Source: Cryomorpha sp963748925 (lineage in GTDB: Bacteria > Bacteroidota > Bacteroidia > Flavobacteriales_D > Cryomorphaceae). From it: DNA of 64,000 nt. The first letter of the stretch is position 1; each line of letters begins with the position of its first letter. Location of the stretch: positions 1-64,000 of the forward strand of contig CAVVKG010000003.1 of assembly GCA_963748925.1 (NCBI GenBank), written 5' to 3'. The notes below the pieces were generated by a model, which was given only the letters and a program-made list of their open reading frames with translations, made no database searches and had not been told where the DNA came from. A program made the position numbers and the translations under genes. Shown piece by piece: positions 53,471 through 61,581 of this stretch.

Positions 53471-54598
53471 TTAATGCCCAAATATAGAAGCCATCCTTTC
53501 TTCCAGCGCCTGTCCTCTTAATTTGGTAGCAATAATTTTACCATCAGGGTCTACCAAAACAGTGAATGGTATTGACTTCACATTGTAGAGTTGAGCTGCA
53601 GCGGAATTCCAAAAACCCAAGTCGCTAACCTGTGGCCATGTAAGATTGTCTTGTTTGATGGCCTGCACCCATTTGGCCTTGTCGCGATCTAATGATACAC
53701 CTAAGATTTCGAAATTGTCATCCTTATACTTATTGTACATTTTTACAACATTTGGGTTTTCGATTCTACAAGGTTTGCACCACGAAGCCCAAAAATCGAT
53801 AAGCACGTAATTACCACGTAAGGATGAAAGAGACATTTCGTTTCCTTCAGGAGTTGGAAGCACAATATCTGGAGCCATAGCGCCATTCCCGAAAGCTGCT
53901 TCAGCCTTTTTTTGTTTTTCCATCTGTGCTAATTTATTAGCCATTTGGTCGTAAAAGGCATTGCCGCGCAATTTGGAATTCATTCCGTCTCTGGCTTTCA
54001 AAAAGTAATCCCAATCCTCATCGGGGTTAAGTCGCTGAAGAATCGTAAAATTCGCAACGCTAGCAGGGTCAGAGTCAATCAAGCCAAGTAGGTAGTTACG
54101 GTATTCTTTTCGTGTTTCGTTGTATGCAGCACTCAGTTGTTCTCTTTTTCCATCTTCCTGGCTCTGGGCTGCTGCCTGAAGGTTTTTCATCAATGAGTCT
54201 AGCTCTGTCTCGTAAGTGATGCTCTTTACATAAAGGTCTCTGATTTCCTTGCTATCCTTTGAATCTGAAACATCGTAAAATTTCTTGATTGAATTGTAAT
54301 CGGCACTAACCTTTGGAGATTGAGTGCTGTCAAAAGCCAGAACCATAGAACCTTCTTCACCAACATTTAAAGCGTAAAAAGCCATATTACCGGCTTGAAG
54401 CGGAAAGGAAAAAGAGCCATCTGCAGAAAGTGTCTTGGTTCCCAAGGTATCTGGTTGCCCTTTTGGAAATCCCATAAGAGTTACCTGTTTGCCTTCAGCA
54501 TTTGAAATAGTACCACTAACGGTTTGCTCATTTTTTTGTGTAGCACACGAAGCAAATAGAATAAGTGAGATTGATGTAGAAATAATTAGATTTTTCAT
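53471..54598 (-). CDS. TlpA-like thiol-disulfide oxidoreductase lipoprotein with DUF4369
   Basis: The 375-residue lipoprotein (lipobox Cys18, FASC) has a DUF4369-type N-terminal domain (about 24-115), a helical linker (about 120-235) and a C-terminal thioredoxin fold with the active site WCKPC (Cys274, Cys277). It should reduce disulfides in the periplasm, a Bacteroidota-specific architecture. Its start overlaps the gatB stop by four bases. Confidence 0.92.
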   Translation of the reverse strand: MKNLIISTSISLILFASCATQKNEQTVSGTISNAEGKQVTLMGFPKGQPDTLGTKTLSADGSFSFPLQAGNMAFYALNVGEEGSMVLAFDSTQSPKVSADYNSIKKFYDVSDSKDSKEIRDLYVKSITYETELDSLMKNLQAAAQSQEDGKREQLSAAYNETRKEYRNYLLGLIDSDPASVANFTILQRLNPDEDWDYFLKARDGMNSKLRGNAFYDQMANKLAQMEKQKKAEAAFGNGAMAPDIVLPTPEGNEMSLSSLRGNYVLIDFWASWCKPCRIENPNVVKMYNKYKDDNFEILGVSLDRDKAKWVQAIKQDNLTWPQVSDLGFWNSAAAQLYNVKSIPFTVLVDPDGKIIATKLRGQALEERMASIFGH

Positions 54599-56061
54599 TC
54601 TTCAAGTAATTTTTTCAGTATTTCTGTTGACATTTTAGGGTTTGCTTTTCTATCGGAAAGTTTCATTACCTCTCCCATAAATAATCCAAGAAGTCCTTTG
54701 TTTCCATTTTTATAGGCTTCCACTTTATCGGGATATTTCAGAAGCGCTTCCTTGGCCAGGTTCAAAAGCCAGTCATCATCGCTTTTTTGTAGTAAATTAT
54801 TACTCTCGGCAAGTTCCTTAGGCGACTTATCCGGATTTTCGATCATAATTGGAAACAGCTGCTGGGCGGCGGCCGAATTGCTGATCAGATCTTGATCTAT
54901 GAGTTCTACTAATTCGCCTATTCGCTTTGGCGACAGAGGAAAGTCTTCAATATCAACCGCATTTTGATTTAAATACGATTTAATCTCACCCATTAACCAA
55001 TTTGCTGCAGACTTGTAGTTTTTGGTATGCCTAATTAATTCTTCAAAGTAGAGTGCAATCGGCTTCGACTCGATGATTAAATTGGCATCGTATTCAGAAA
55101 GTTTCAGTTGTGATATGTACTTTTCGAAAAGCTCGCGCGGGAGGGGTGGCATGGCTTTCTGAACCAAATCTATCTCTTCCTGAGCTATCGATACCGGCTG
55201 GATATCCGGCTCGGGAAAATATCGGTAGTCATGAGCGTCTTCTTTATCACGTAGTGAAAAGGTAATGCCGTTCACGGCATCAAAACTCCGTGTTTCCTGG
55301 TATATTGACCCGCCATCTTCAATGATTTGAATTTGTCGTTTCATTTCAAAATCAATAGCTCGCTGTACATTGCGCAGTGAATTCATGTTTTTAACCTCAC
55401 AGCGCTTTCCATATTCTTCAGTTCCTTTCAGCATAACAGATACGTTGGCATCGCAGCGCATGCTACCTTCCTCCATATTCCCATCGCACACTTCGAGGTA
55501 GCGCACAAGTCGTCGCACCTCCGCAAGGAAATTGTAAGCCTCTTCGAGTGAGCGGATATCCGGCTCAGAAACAATTTCGAGAAGTGGCACCCCGGCTCGG
55601 TTTAGGTCAACCAGCGTATTATAAGGATCCTGGTCGTGAATGCTCTTACCTGCATCTTCTTCCATATGGATGCGTGTAATCCTAATTTTTTTCACTTCAT
55701 TATTTGCATCCTTAACCATGAGATGTCCCGCCGTACAGATAGGGGTTGTGTCTTGTGTAATCTGGTATCCTTTCGGCAAATCTGCGTAGAAGTAGTTTTT
55801 CCGCGCATAATACATTTCGCGGGTAATGGCGCAGTTTGTGGCCAGTCCCAATTTTATAGCAGAGTTAATAACCGTTTCATTTATTCGCGGAAGCGTACCC
55901 GGATGCCCTAAAGTGAGCGGGCAGGTGTTGGAATTGGGAAGGCTTCCAAATTCGTTCTTATCACCCGAATAAGCCTTGGACAATGTAGATAACTGGGCGT
56001 GAATCTCAAGTCCTACTACAAGTTGATACTTGTCTAGAATTTCTTTGCGCTCTTCGATCAT
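54595..56061 (-). CDS. gatB: Aspartyl/glutamyl-tRNA amidotransferase subunit B
   Basis: The 488-residue protein has the GatB catalytic domain (VVGLEIHAQLSTLSKAYSGD near the N terminus, then LPKGYQITQ and DLNRAGVPLLEIVSEPDI) and the C-terminal GatB/YqeY helical domain. With GatA and GatC it converts Glu-tRNA(Gln) or Asp-tRNA(Asn) to the amide form; gatA and gatC are not in this window. It overlaps punA by four bases at the start and tlpA by four at the end. Confidence 0.96.
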   Translation of the reverse strand: MIEERKEILDKYQLVVGLEIHAQLSTLSKAYSGDKNEFGSLPNSNTCPLTLGHPGTLPRINETVINSAIKLGLATNCAITREMYYARKNYFYADLPKGYQITQDTTPICTAGHLMVKDANNEVKKIRITRIHMEEDAGKSIHDQDPYNTLVDLNRAGVPLLEIVSEPDIRSLEEAYNFLAEVRRLVRYLEVCDGNMEEGSMRCDANVSVMLKGTEEYGKRCEVKNMNSLRNVQRAIDFEMKRQIQIIEDGGSIYQETRSFDAVNGITFSLRDKEDAHDYRYFPEPDIQPVSIAQEEIDLVQKAMPPLPRELFEKYISQLKLSEYDANLIIESKPIALYFEELIRHTKNYKSAANWLMGEIKSYLNQNAVDIEDFPLSPKRIGELVELIDQDLISNSAAAQQLFPIMIENPDKSPKELAESNNLLQKSDDDWLLNLAKEALLKYPDKVEAYKNGNKGLLGLFMGEVMKLSDRKANPKMSTEILKKLLEE

Positions 56062-56870
56062 ATTGATTCGATTAGACCTTTAATGAATGGTTTCAGTCTT
56101 GTTGAGGTTTCCTGGGCAGCCTTTACCACATCTTCATGGGTGGTTTCAACTATTTTACCCTCTACACCTAAATCGGTAATTACGCTTACTCCAAAGCATC
56201 TTAAACCCATGTGGTTTGCAGCAATGACTTCGGGGACAGTGCTCATACCCACAGCATCGGCGCCTATGATGCGCACGTATTTGTACTCAGCCGGTGTTTC
56301 CAAACATGGGCCGGTTAATCCGGCATAGACGCCTTTGGATACTTTTACATTTAATTTTTCGGCTACAGTTTCGGCTTTCGCCAAAAGCTCCGGGCAGTAT
56401 GCTTTGCTCATATCCGGAAAGCGTCTTCCCCAATTGTCATTGTTTGGTCCTATGAGAGGGTTGGTTGGGAAAAGGTTGATGTGGTCGCTAATAAGCATAA
56501 TTTCACCAATTTCCTGTTTTGGGTTTACACCGCCACAGGCGTTTGATACAATTAGTACTTTGGCTCCAAGCAATGCCATTACTCGCACAGGAATTACGAT
56601 TTGATCCATGCTGTATCCTTCGTAAAAGTGAAACCGACCTTTAAAAGCTATTACCTTTTTGCCTCCTATTTTGCCCAATATGAGCTCACCAGAATGTCCT
56701 GATACAGTTGATTTGGGAAACCCTGGAATATCGGTGTAGGGCAGTTGTTTATCAATGGCTATTTCATCTGCCAGCGTACCAAGACCCGAACCAAGGATTA
56801 TTCCAATTTCGGGAGCGTAAGGCAATTCATCATTTAAGTATTTTACGATGGCATCAAGTCCTATTGGCAT
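56058..56870 (-). CDS. punA: Purine-nucleoside phosphorylase
   Basis: The 270-residue protein belongs to the trimeric PNP class. Motifs are IILGSGLGTLAD, STVSGHSGELILGKIGGK, FKGRFHFYEGYSMDQI, SNACGGVNPKQEIG and the base-binding region VGMSTVPEVIAANHMGL. It cleaves purine nucleosides by phosphorolysis for salvage. It lies between lpxK (17-base overlap) and gatB (4-base overlap). Confidence 0.94.
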   Translation of the reverse strand: MPIGLDAIVKYLNDELPYAPEIGIILGSGLGTLADEIAIDKQLPYTDIPGFPKSTVSGHSGELILGKIGGKKVIAFKGRFHFYEGYSMDQIVIPVRVMALLGAKVLIVSNACGGVNPKQEIGEIMLISDHINLFPTNPLIGPNNDNWGRRFPDMSKAYCPELLAKAETVAEKLNVKVSKGVYAGLTGPCLETPAEYKYVRIIGADAVGMSTVPEVIAANHMGLRCFGVSVITDLGVEGKIVETTHEDVVKAAQETSTRLKPFIKGLIESI

Positions 56871-57894
56871 ATTTTAAAATTATATTGTCAAATAATGATT
56901 TCTCTGCTTCCAACTCAATGCCTATTTCCCAATAAAACAGCGGGAAATCGGATGGATTTGAATCTTTCACTAAATCTTTTAGTCGCATGGCATCCTTCTC
57001 TGTGGTTATAGCCGCGATTTCTCCAGCCGCAAAGCTACCAATAAAATTGCGAAACCGCTCTACATCTGATGCTTTGAACTGATAATGATCTCTAAATTCG
57101 AAATGTTTTACAACTTCGAATTGGGTGCTTACCTTATCCACAAAAAAGGCCGGTTTGGCAATGCCTGTAATTGCGATCACTTTCTTGTAATTTTCAATTC
57201 GGTTGTTGGTGTCGGTTTGTAATGGACTTATATTCCTGTATTCTATTTTATCGAATACTATATTTTTAGAATACCGCGATAGTTTTTTTTGCAGTTTTTC
57301 GGTTTCCGCTTCAATTAGTTTTTCGGGACATTTCGTTACAACAATTACATCGGCATCGAAAGCTCTTATTTTATGATCCCGCAAATTGCCAGCGGGCAAG
57401 TAAAAATCGGATGTAAAGGGCTGCCCGTAAGTGGTTAGCAGAACATTTAATCCTGCTTTGAGCTTTCTGTGCTGCAGGGCGTCATCTAACAGGATTATTT
57501 CGGTTTGAGGGAAGTGCTTTTCAATATATTGAATACCTCGCAGCCTGTTGCCGTCCACAACGACGTTTACGTTTGGAAATTTTCGGGCTATTTGAAGGGG
57601 CTCATCACCGGTTTCATTTGCATGAGATCCATTTTTCACCACGAAAGTACCCTTTGTATTTCTACCATAACCGCGGCTTAGTACGGCAGTTTTTTTATCA
57701 GCCAGAAGGTTTAAAAGGTATTCTATATGAGGAGTTTTTCCAGTGCCACCCAGAGAGATATTGCCTATAGAAATAGTTTTTATCGTTGGACTTACAGAAT
57801 TAAAGATTCCCTTATTGTAAAGAAAGTTACGAAGCCATAAAATACATCCATAAAGGAAGGAAAGCGGTAAAAGAATGTACCTTATCTTTTTCAT
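56854..57894 (-). CDS. lpxK: Tetraacyldisaccharide 4'-kinase
   Basis: The 346-residue inner-membrane kinase phosphorylates the lipid A precursor. It has an N-terminal membrane helix (residues 6-24) and the Walker A motif GNISLGGTGKTP (residues 44-55), plus the conserved ILLDDALQHR and AITGIAKPAFF. It starts the minus-strand chain and is divergent from the NIF3 gene across 42 bases. Confidence 0.94.
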   Translation of the reverse strand: MKKIRYILLPLSFLYGCILWLRNFLYNKGIFNSVSPTIKTISIGNISLGGTGKTPHIEYLLNLLADKKTAVLSRGYGRNTKGTFVVKNGSHANETGDEPLQIARKFPNVNVVVDGNRLRGIQYIEKHFPQTEIILLDDALQHRKLKAGLNVLLTTYGQPFTSDFYLPAGNLRDHKIRAFDADVIVVTKCPEKLIEAETEKLQKKLSRYSKNIVFDKIEYRNISPLQTDTNNRIENYKKVIAITGIAKPAFFVDKVSTQFEVVKHFEFRDHYQFKASDVERFRNFIGSFAAGEIAAITTEKDAMRLKDLVKDSNPSDFPLFYWEIGIELEAEKSLFDNIILKYANRT

Positions 57895-57898
57895 TTTT

Positions 57899-57906
57899 TA
57901 ATTTTG
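57899..57906 (+). promoter_or_regulatory. Candidate -7 element TAATTTTG for the NIF3 gene
   Basis: TAATTTTG matches TAnnTTTG and lies 30 bases before the NIF3 ATG in the 42-base divergent gap. No good -33 element is present at the expected distance, which would fall inside lpxK. Confidence 0.35.
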
Positions 57907-57936
57907 CCTTTCACGAATTTAAATTCACAGCTGTAA

Positions 57937-59034
57937 ATGACGCGCATCAAAGATATAATTCATTCGCTAGAAGAGTGGGCTCCTAAGGCTTTAGCCGAAT
58001 CTTACGACAACGTAGGGCTGCTCGTTGGCGATAAAAATAAGGAAGCTTCCGGAGTTTTGGTGAGCCTTGACTGTACAGAAGCGGTTGTAGAGGAGGCCAT
58101 TAAGCTGAAATGCAATTTGGTTGTGAGTCATCACCCGCTTTTATTTAAAGGGTTGAAAAAGCTTACGGGTTCTAATTATGTAGAGCGAACTGTAGAGCTG
58201 GCTATAAAAAACAATATTGCTCTTTACGCCATTCACACCAACCTGGATAATGTACATGACGGTGTGAATAAAATGATTTCGGATAAAATAGGCTTGCTAG
58301 AAACAAAAATACTGGCTCCAAAAAAGGGGAGCTTGCAGAAATTAGAATTTCTTGTTCCTGATTCGGCTGCAGATCGTGTGCGCGAGGCTGTTTTTAATGC
58401 GGGTGGAGGAAGAATTGGAAATTATGAGAGTTGCAGTTTCAATACAAAGGGGTTGGGCACATTTACACCGCGGGCGGGAGCGAAGCCTGCAGTAGGAGAA
58501 ATTAATAAAGTGCAAGAAGAACCAGAAACCCATGTGCAGGTTCTTGTTTCGGATTATATGGCAGAGGCCGTGCTTGAAGCAATGAAAAAAGTGCATCCCT
58601 ACGAAGAGGTTGCGTATTTTTTATCGAATATTGAGAATAGAAATCAGGAAATTGGTTCCGGTATGTTTGGTAAGCTCAAGGCGCCGATGGAGGCAATGGA
58701 TTTTGTGAAAATGTTGAAAGAGGCGATGGGATTAAAAGTGGTGAAATGTACCGAATTGCTTTCGCGAAAGATTGAAACAGTGGCCGTTTGCGGTGGAAGC
58801 GGAAGCTTTTTGTTAACCGATGCTATTCGAAATAAAGCAGATGTTTTCATCACTTCTGATTTTAAGTATCACGAGTTTTTTGATGCTGAAGGAGCCTTGG
58901 TTATTGTCGATATCGGACATTATGAGAGTGAGCGATTTACAATAGAACTAATAGCCGAGAAAATAAGCAAAAATTTTCGTACTTTTGCGACCCATTTAAC
59001 GAAAGTAAATACAAATCCCATCCATTATATTTGA
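57937..59034 (+). CDS. NIF3-like dinuclear metal-centre protein
   Basis: The 365-residue protein has the two NIF3 halves with metal-binding motifs VVSHHPLLFKGLKKL and HTNLDNVHDG in the first and DIGHYESERF in the last, separated by the CutA-like insertion (about residues 130-235) seen in the long form. The family (also called GTP cyclohydrolase 1 type 2 / YqfO) binds two metals; its reaction is not settled. It ends one base before the CdsZ-like gene, a pairing conserved in this phylum. Confidence 0.93.
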   Translation: MTRIKDIIHSLEEWAPKALAESYDNVGLLVGDKNKEASGVLVSLDCTEAVVEEAIKLKCNLVVSHHPLLFKGLKKLTGSNYVERTVELAIKNNIALYAIHTNLDNVHDGVNKMISDKIGLLETKILAPKKGSLQKLEFLVPDSAADRVREAVFNAGGGRIGNYESCSFNTKGLGTFTPRAGAKPAVGEINKVQEEPETHVQVLVSDYMAEAVLEAMKKVHPYEEVAYFLSNIENRNQEIGSGMFGKLKAPMEAMDFVKMLKEAMGLKVVKCTELLSRKIETVAVCGGSGSFLLTDAIRNKADVFITSDFKYHEFFDAEGALVIVDIGHYESERFTIELIAEKISKNFRTFATHLTKVNTNPIHYI

Positions 59035-59035
59035 T

Positions 59036-59830
59036 ATGGCAACAGCAGCAAAGAAAAAAACACTTTCTTCAGAAGAAAAGCTTCGCGCATTGTACAATCT
59101 TCAATTGATTGACTCGCGTATTGACAAGATTAGAACCGTGCGTGGCGAACTTCCACTTGAAGTGGAAGACTTGGAAGACGATATTGCCGGGTTGGAAACG
59201 CGTTATCAAAAAATGCAAGACGAGGTTAACAACTTAAATGAAGAAATTTCAAATAAGAAGAACTCTATTGCTGACTCTAAGTCTTTGATTAAAAAATACA
59301 AAGAGCAGCAGGATAATGTGCGAAATAACCGTGAGTTTGAGTCTTTAAGCAAGGAGCTCGAATATCAGGATCTTGAAATCAAACTTTCTGATAAGCGTAT
59401 TAAAGAGTTTAAGGCAAAAATTGACGCAAAGCAGGAAATTCTTGACGAAACCAAATCTGAGCTTGATGGTAGAAAGAAAGATTTGGACACCAAGAAGAAA
59501 GAGCTTGATGAAATTATCAGCGAAACTAAGAAAGAGGAAGAAGCGCTTTTGAAGAAATCCGAAGAGGCTGAGAAGAAGATTGATGATCGGTTGGTTCAGG
59601 CATACAAGCGTATCAGAAATGGATCGAAGAATGGACTTGCAGTAGTTCCGATAGATCGTGAGGCTTCGGCAGGTTCTTACATTAAAATTCCACCACAACG
59701 CCAGCTCGATGTGGCTGCCCGTCAAAAAATAATTGTTGATGAGCACAGTGGAAGGATTCTTGTAGATGCAGAACTTGCCAATGAAGAAACTGAGAAAATG
59801 GAAGCAATGCTTGCTAAATTATTGAAGTAA
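59036..59830 (+). CDS. CdsZ-like coiled-coil protein with Cys-less zinc-ribbon remnant
   Basis: The 264-residue protein is a long coiled coil (about 12-190) followed by a C-terminal region homologous to the C4 zinc ribbon of CT398/CdsZ proteins. At the four ligand positions it has Ser211, Ser214, Asp235 and Ser238 (EASAGSYIKIPPQ and IVDEHSGRIL) instead of Cys, so it cannot bind zinc in the usual way. The rest of the ribbon (KIPPQRQLD, GRILVD) is well kept, which argues for a retained fold. The start ATG follows the NIF3 stop by one base. A strong terminator follows. Confidence 0.88.
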   Translation: MATAAKKKTLSSEEKLRALYNLQLIDSRIDKIRTVRGELPLEVEDLEDDIAGLETRYQKMQDEVNNLNEEISNKKNSIADSKSLIKKYKEQQDNVRNNREFESLSKELEYQDLEIKLSDKRIKEFKAKIDAKQEILDETKSELDGRKKDLDTKKKELDEIISETKKEEEALLKKSEEAEKKIDDRLVQAYKRIRNGSKNGLAVVPIDREASAGSYIKIPPQRQLDVAARQKIIVDEHSGRILVDAELANEETEKMEAMLAKLLK

Positions 59831-59852
59831 TAGCATTGAAAAAATAGAATTT

Positions 59853-59881
59853 AAAAAGCCCCGTAAGGGGCTTTTTTTTTA
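59853..59881 (+). terminator. Rho-independent terminator of the NIF3-CdsZ pair
   Basis: AAGCCCC (59856-59862) and GGGGCTT (59867-59873) form a 7-bp stem with a GTAA loop and are followed by a T run to 59881. It lies 22 bases after the stop codon. Confidence 0.93.
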
Positions 59882-59902
59882 GGGTGAGTTTCGGGGTTTC
59901 AA

Positions 59903-60064
59903 TCACTGACGAAATATAATAACTCCAGGTTCAGCTGCATTTACTTTTGTTGAGGCACGTAAGCTCAGAACAATGGTGAAAGAATACGGACTGCCTTGAT
60001 TTCTGGAGTCGTCTTTAAGACGTAATGATAATACTGGGGTAAGTTGTATCGAGTTAAAGTACAT
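59903..60064 (-). CDS. Possible small protein (53 residues), uncertain
   Basis: This frame starts with ATG on the minus strand at 60064 and ends at 59903. Its product (MYFNSIQLTPVLSLRLKDDS at the start, ending EPGVIIFRQ) has a protein-like balance of hydrophobic and charged residues. It follows the fadL-type gene by about 48 bases on the same strand. It may be a real short gene, a truncated remnant of a longer one, or chance. No homologue is recognised. Confidence 0.25.
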   Translation of the reverse strand: MYFNSIQLTPVLSLRLKDDSRNQGSPYSFTIVLSLRASTKVNAAEPGVIIFRQ

Positions 60065-60112
60065 CAGAGCGATAACACACGAAATGAGTAGTCATTCGCT
60101 TTTGATTCTATT

Positions 60113-61579
60113 TTATAGTCTAAAGCCAAGTGTTAAGGCAATACTCGAAAGGCTATTTGAAAGCGTGGTGATATCAGCAGAGTTGTTTGTCACATAAATT
60201 TCTTGAAATGTTGCGAGCTGATAAGTCACATCAAGATTCCAGGTAGCCGCTCTGTAGCCCAATCCGCCGGCATATTGATATCGATTCAAATCAGCATCAG
60301 TGAATTCATTGGCTTTATTTGGGTTTGAGAAATAAGCGAAGCCGGCGCGACCATAAAATTGATCAGTAAATCTGTATTCTGCACCTACACGATAAATGTT
60401 AGAAGGCGAAAAACTTTGATTAATAATGTCATTTGCAATGCCGAAATTTCCGCCACCACTATTCGAGCTGGCATTTTTCAATTGGCCTCCGCTAAAATCC
60501 GTAAACTCATATTGAAAGCTCACAATTGCTTTTTTTCCAATCACACTGGCCACACTTCCCATAAATCTCCAGGGAGTTCGTATTCTGTATTCAAAAACGC
60601 TAAGGGATGATTGAGGACTCGTTAACTCTTGAGGATCCCTCAATTCGCTCGTTAAGCCAGTACGATAGTTATCAGTAAGGTTGAAGGTTGTGGGTGTTTG
60701 AACGGAAGCACCAAATCTTAAATATTTTCCTGCTTTCAGGATCCCACCTATTTTGAAGTTAAAGCCCAGTCCGGTGGTTTCCAGATCTTCGGTGTAGGTA
60801 TAATTTACAAGATCTGTATTTATTTTATCCGTTGGAGTTTCGGTAGTTGTGACTTTGGATTTGTAATAGGGCGACTGAAAATTCAGAGAAGCTCCAAGGT
60901 AAAAGATATCATTGTAATTAGTTCCAAAATTCAGGGAGGTTTCTGAAAGTCGACCACTGCGCTCAGCTCTTTGCACCTGATCAATTTCTCCGGTAAAGGC
61001 CCTTCCATCATAAATGTGATTAATGGTATCAAGCTCATCTATTACATAACCCTGCCAGGCTAATCCCGAACTGAATTCTGATAAATTCCCGGGAGCTGTT
61101 CCGTTTGCGGCAAGTGCAAAATCATTCATCATTGATTTGTTGATGGGGTTGGTACCTCGAACGACCAATTCATCGTTAAATGTATTCAAGCGATTATAGG
61201 AGACACCAAAATTAAACGACTTCCAGTAGGGATCATTCGTTTCATTGGCTAATACAAATCCAATATTATTTATTGCCAATTTGGTAATATCGCCACTTGA
61301 TGTGTTTCCGTTTAGCTCACTATCTATTGAGTTTATTTCAATAGATGGGGTAAACGAAACATCTCCAAATCGATACAACCCAATACTAGCAGGGTTTATA
61401 TGGGTTGCTGACATATCTCCCCCAAGAGCTCCCATTGCTCCACCCAATCCATTAAAGCGGGCGGTACCTAAATTATAGTTGGATGAATAACGCAATACAT
61501 CTGCTTCGTTTTGGGCTGTAGCAGCCACTCCCAGTAAAATGAATACCGAGCTAAGAATCGTTTTTAACATGTTGTTCAT
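60113..61579 (-). CDS. OmpP1/FadL-type outer-membrane protein
   Basis: The 488-residue protein has a signal peptide (cleavage near ATAQ) and the Bacteroidota OmpP1/FadL N terminus (GTARFNGLGGAMGALGGDMS, then THINPASIGLYR). The rest is a long barrel of amphipathic strands ending in LGFRL. FadL-type channels take up hydrophobic compounds; the ligand is unknown. It starts 2 bases after the stop of the upstream Arg/Ser-rich lipoprotein gene, so the two form an operon. Confidence 0.9.
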   Translation of the reverse strand: MNNMLKTILSSVFILLGVAATAQNEADVLRYSSNYNLGTARFNGLGGAMGALGGDMSATHINPASIGLYRFGDVSFTPSIEINSIDSELNGNTSSGDITKLAINNIGFVLANETNDPYWKSFNFGVSYNRLNTFNDELVVRGTNPINKSMMNDFALAANGTAPGNLSEFSSGLAWQGYVIDELDTINHIYDGRAFTGEIDQVQRAERSGRLSETSLNFGTNYNDIFYLGASLNFQSPYYKSKVTTTETPTDKINTDLVNYTYTEDLETTGLGFNFKIGGILKAGKYLRFGASVQTPTTFNLTDNYRTGLTSELRDPQELTSPQSSLSVFEYRIRTPWRFMGSVASVIGKKAIVSFQYEFTDFSGGQLKNASSNSGGGNFGIANDIINQSFSPSNIYRVGAEYRFTDQFYGRAGFAYFSNPNKANEFTDADLNRYQYAGGLGYRAATWNLDVTYQLATFQEIYVTNNSADITTLSNSLSSIALTLGFRL

Positions 61580-61581
61580 AT

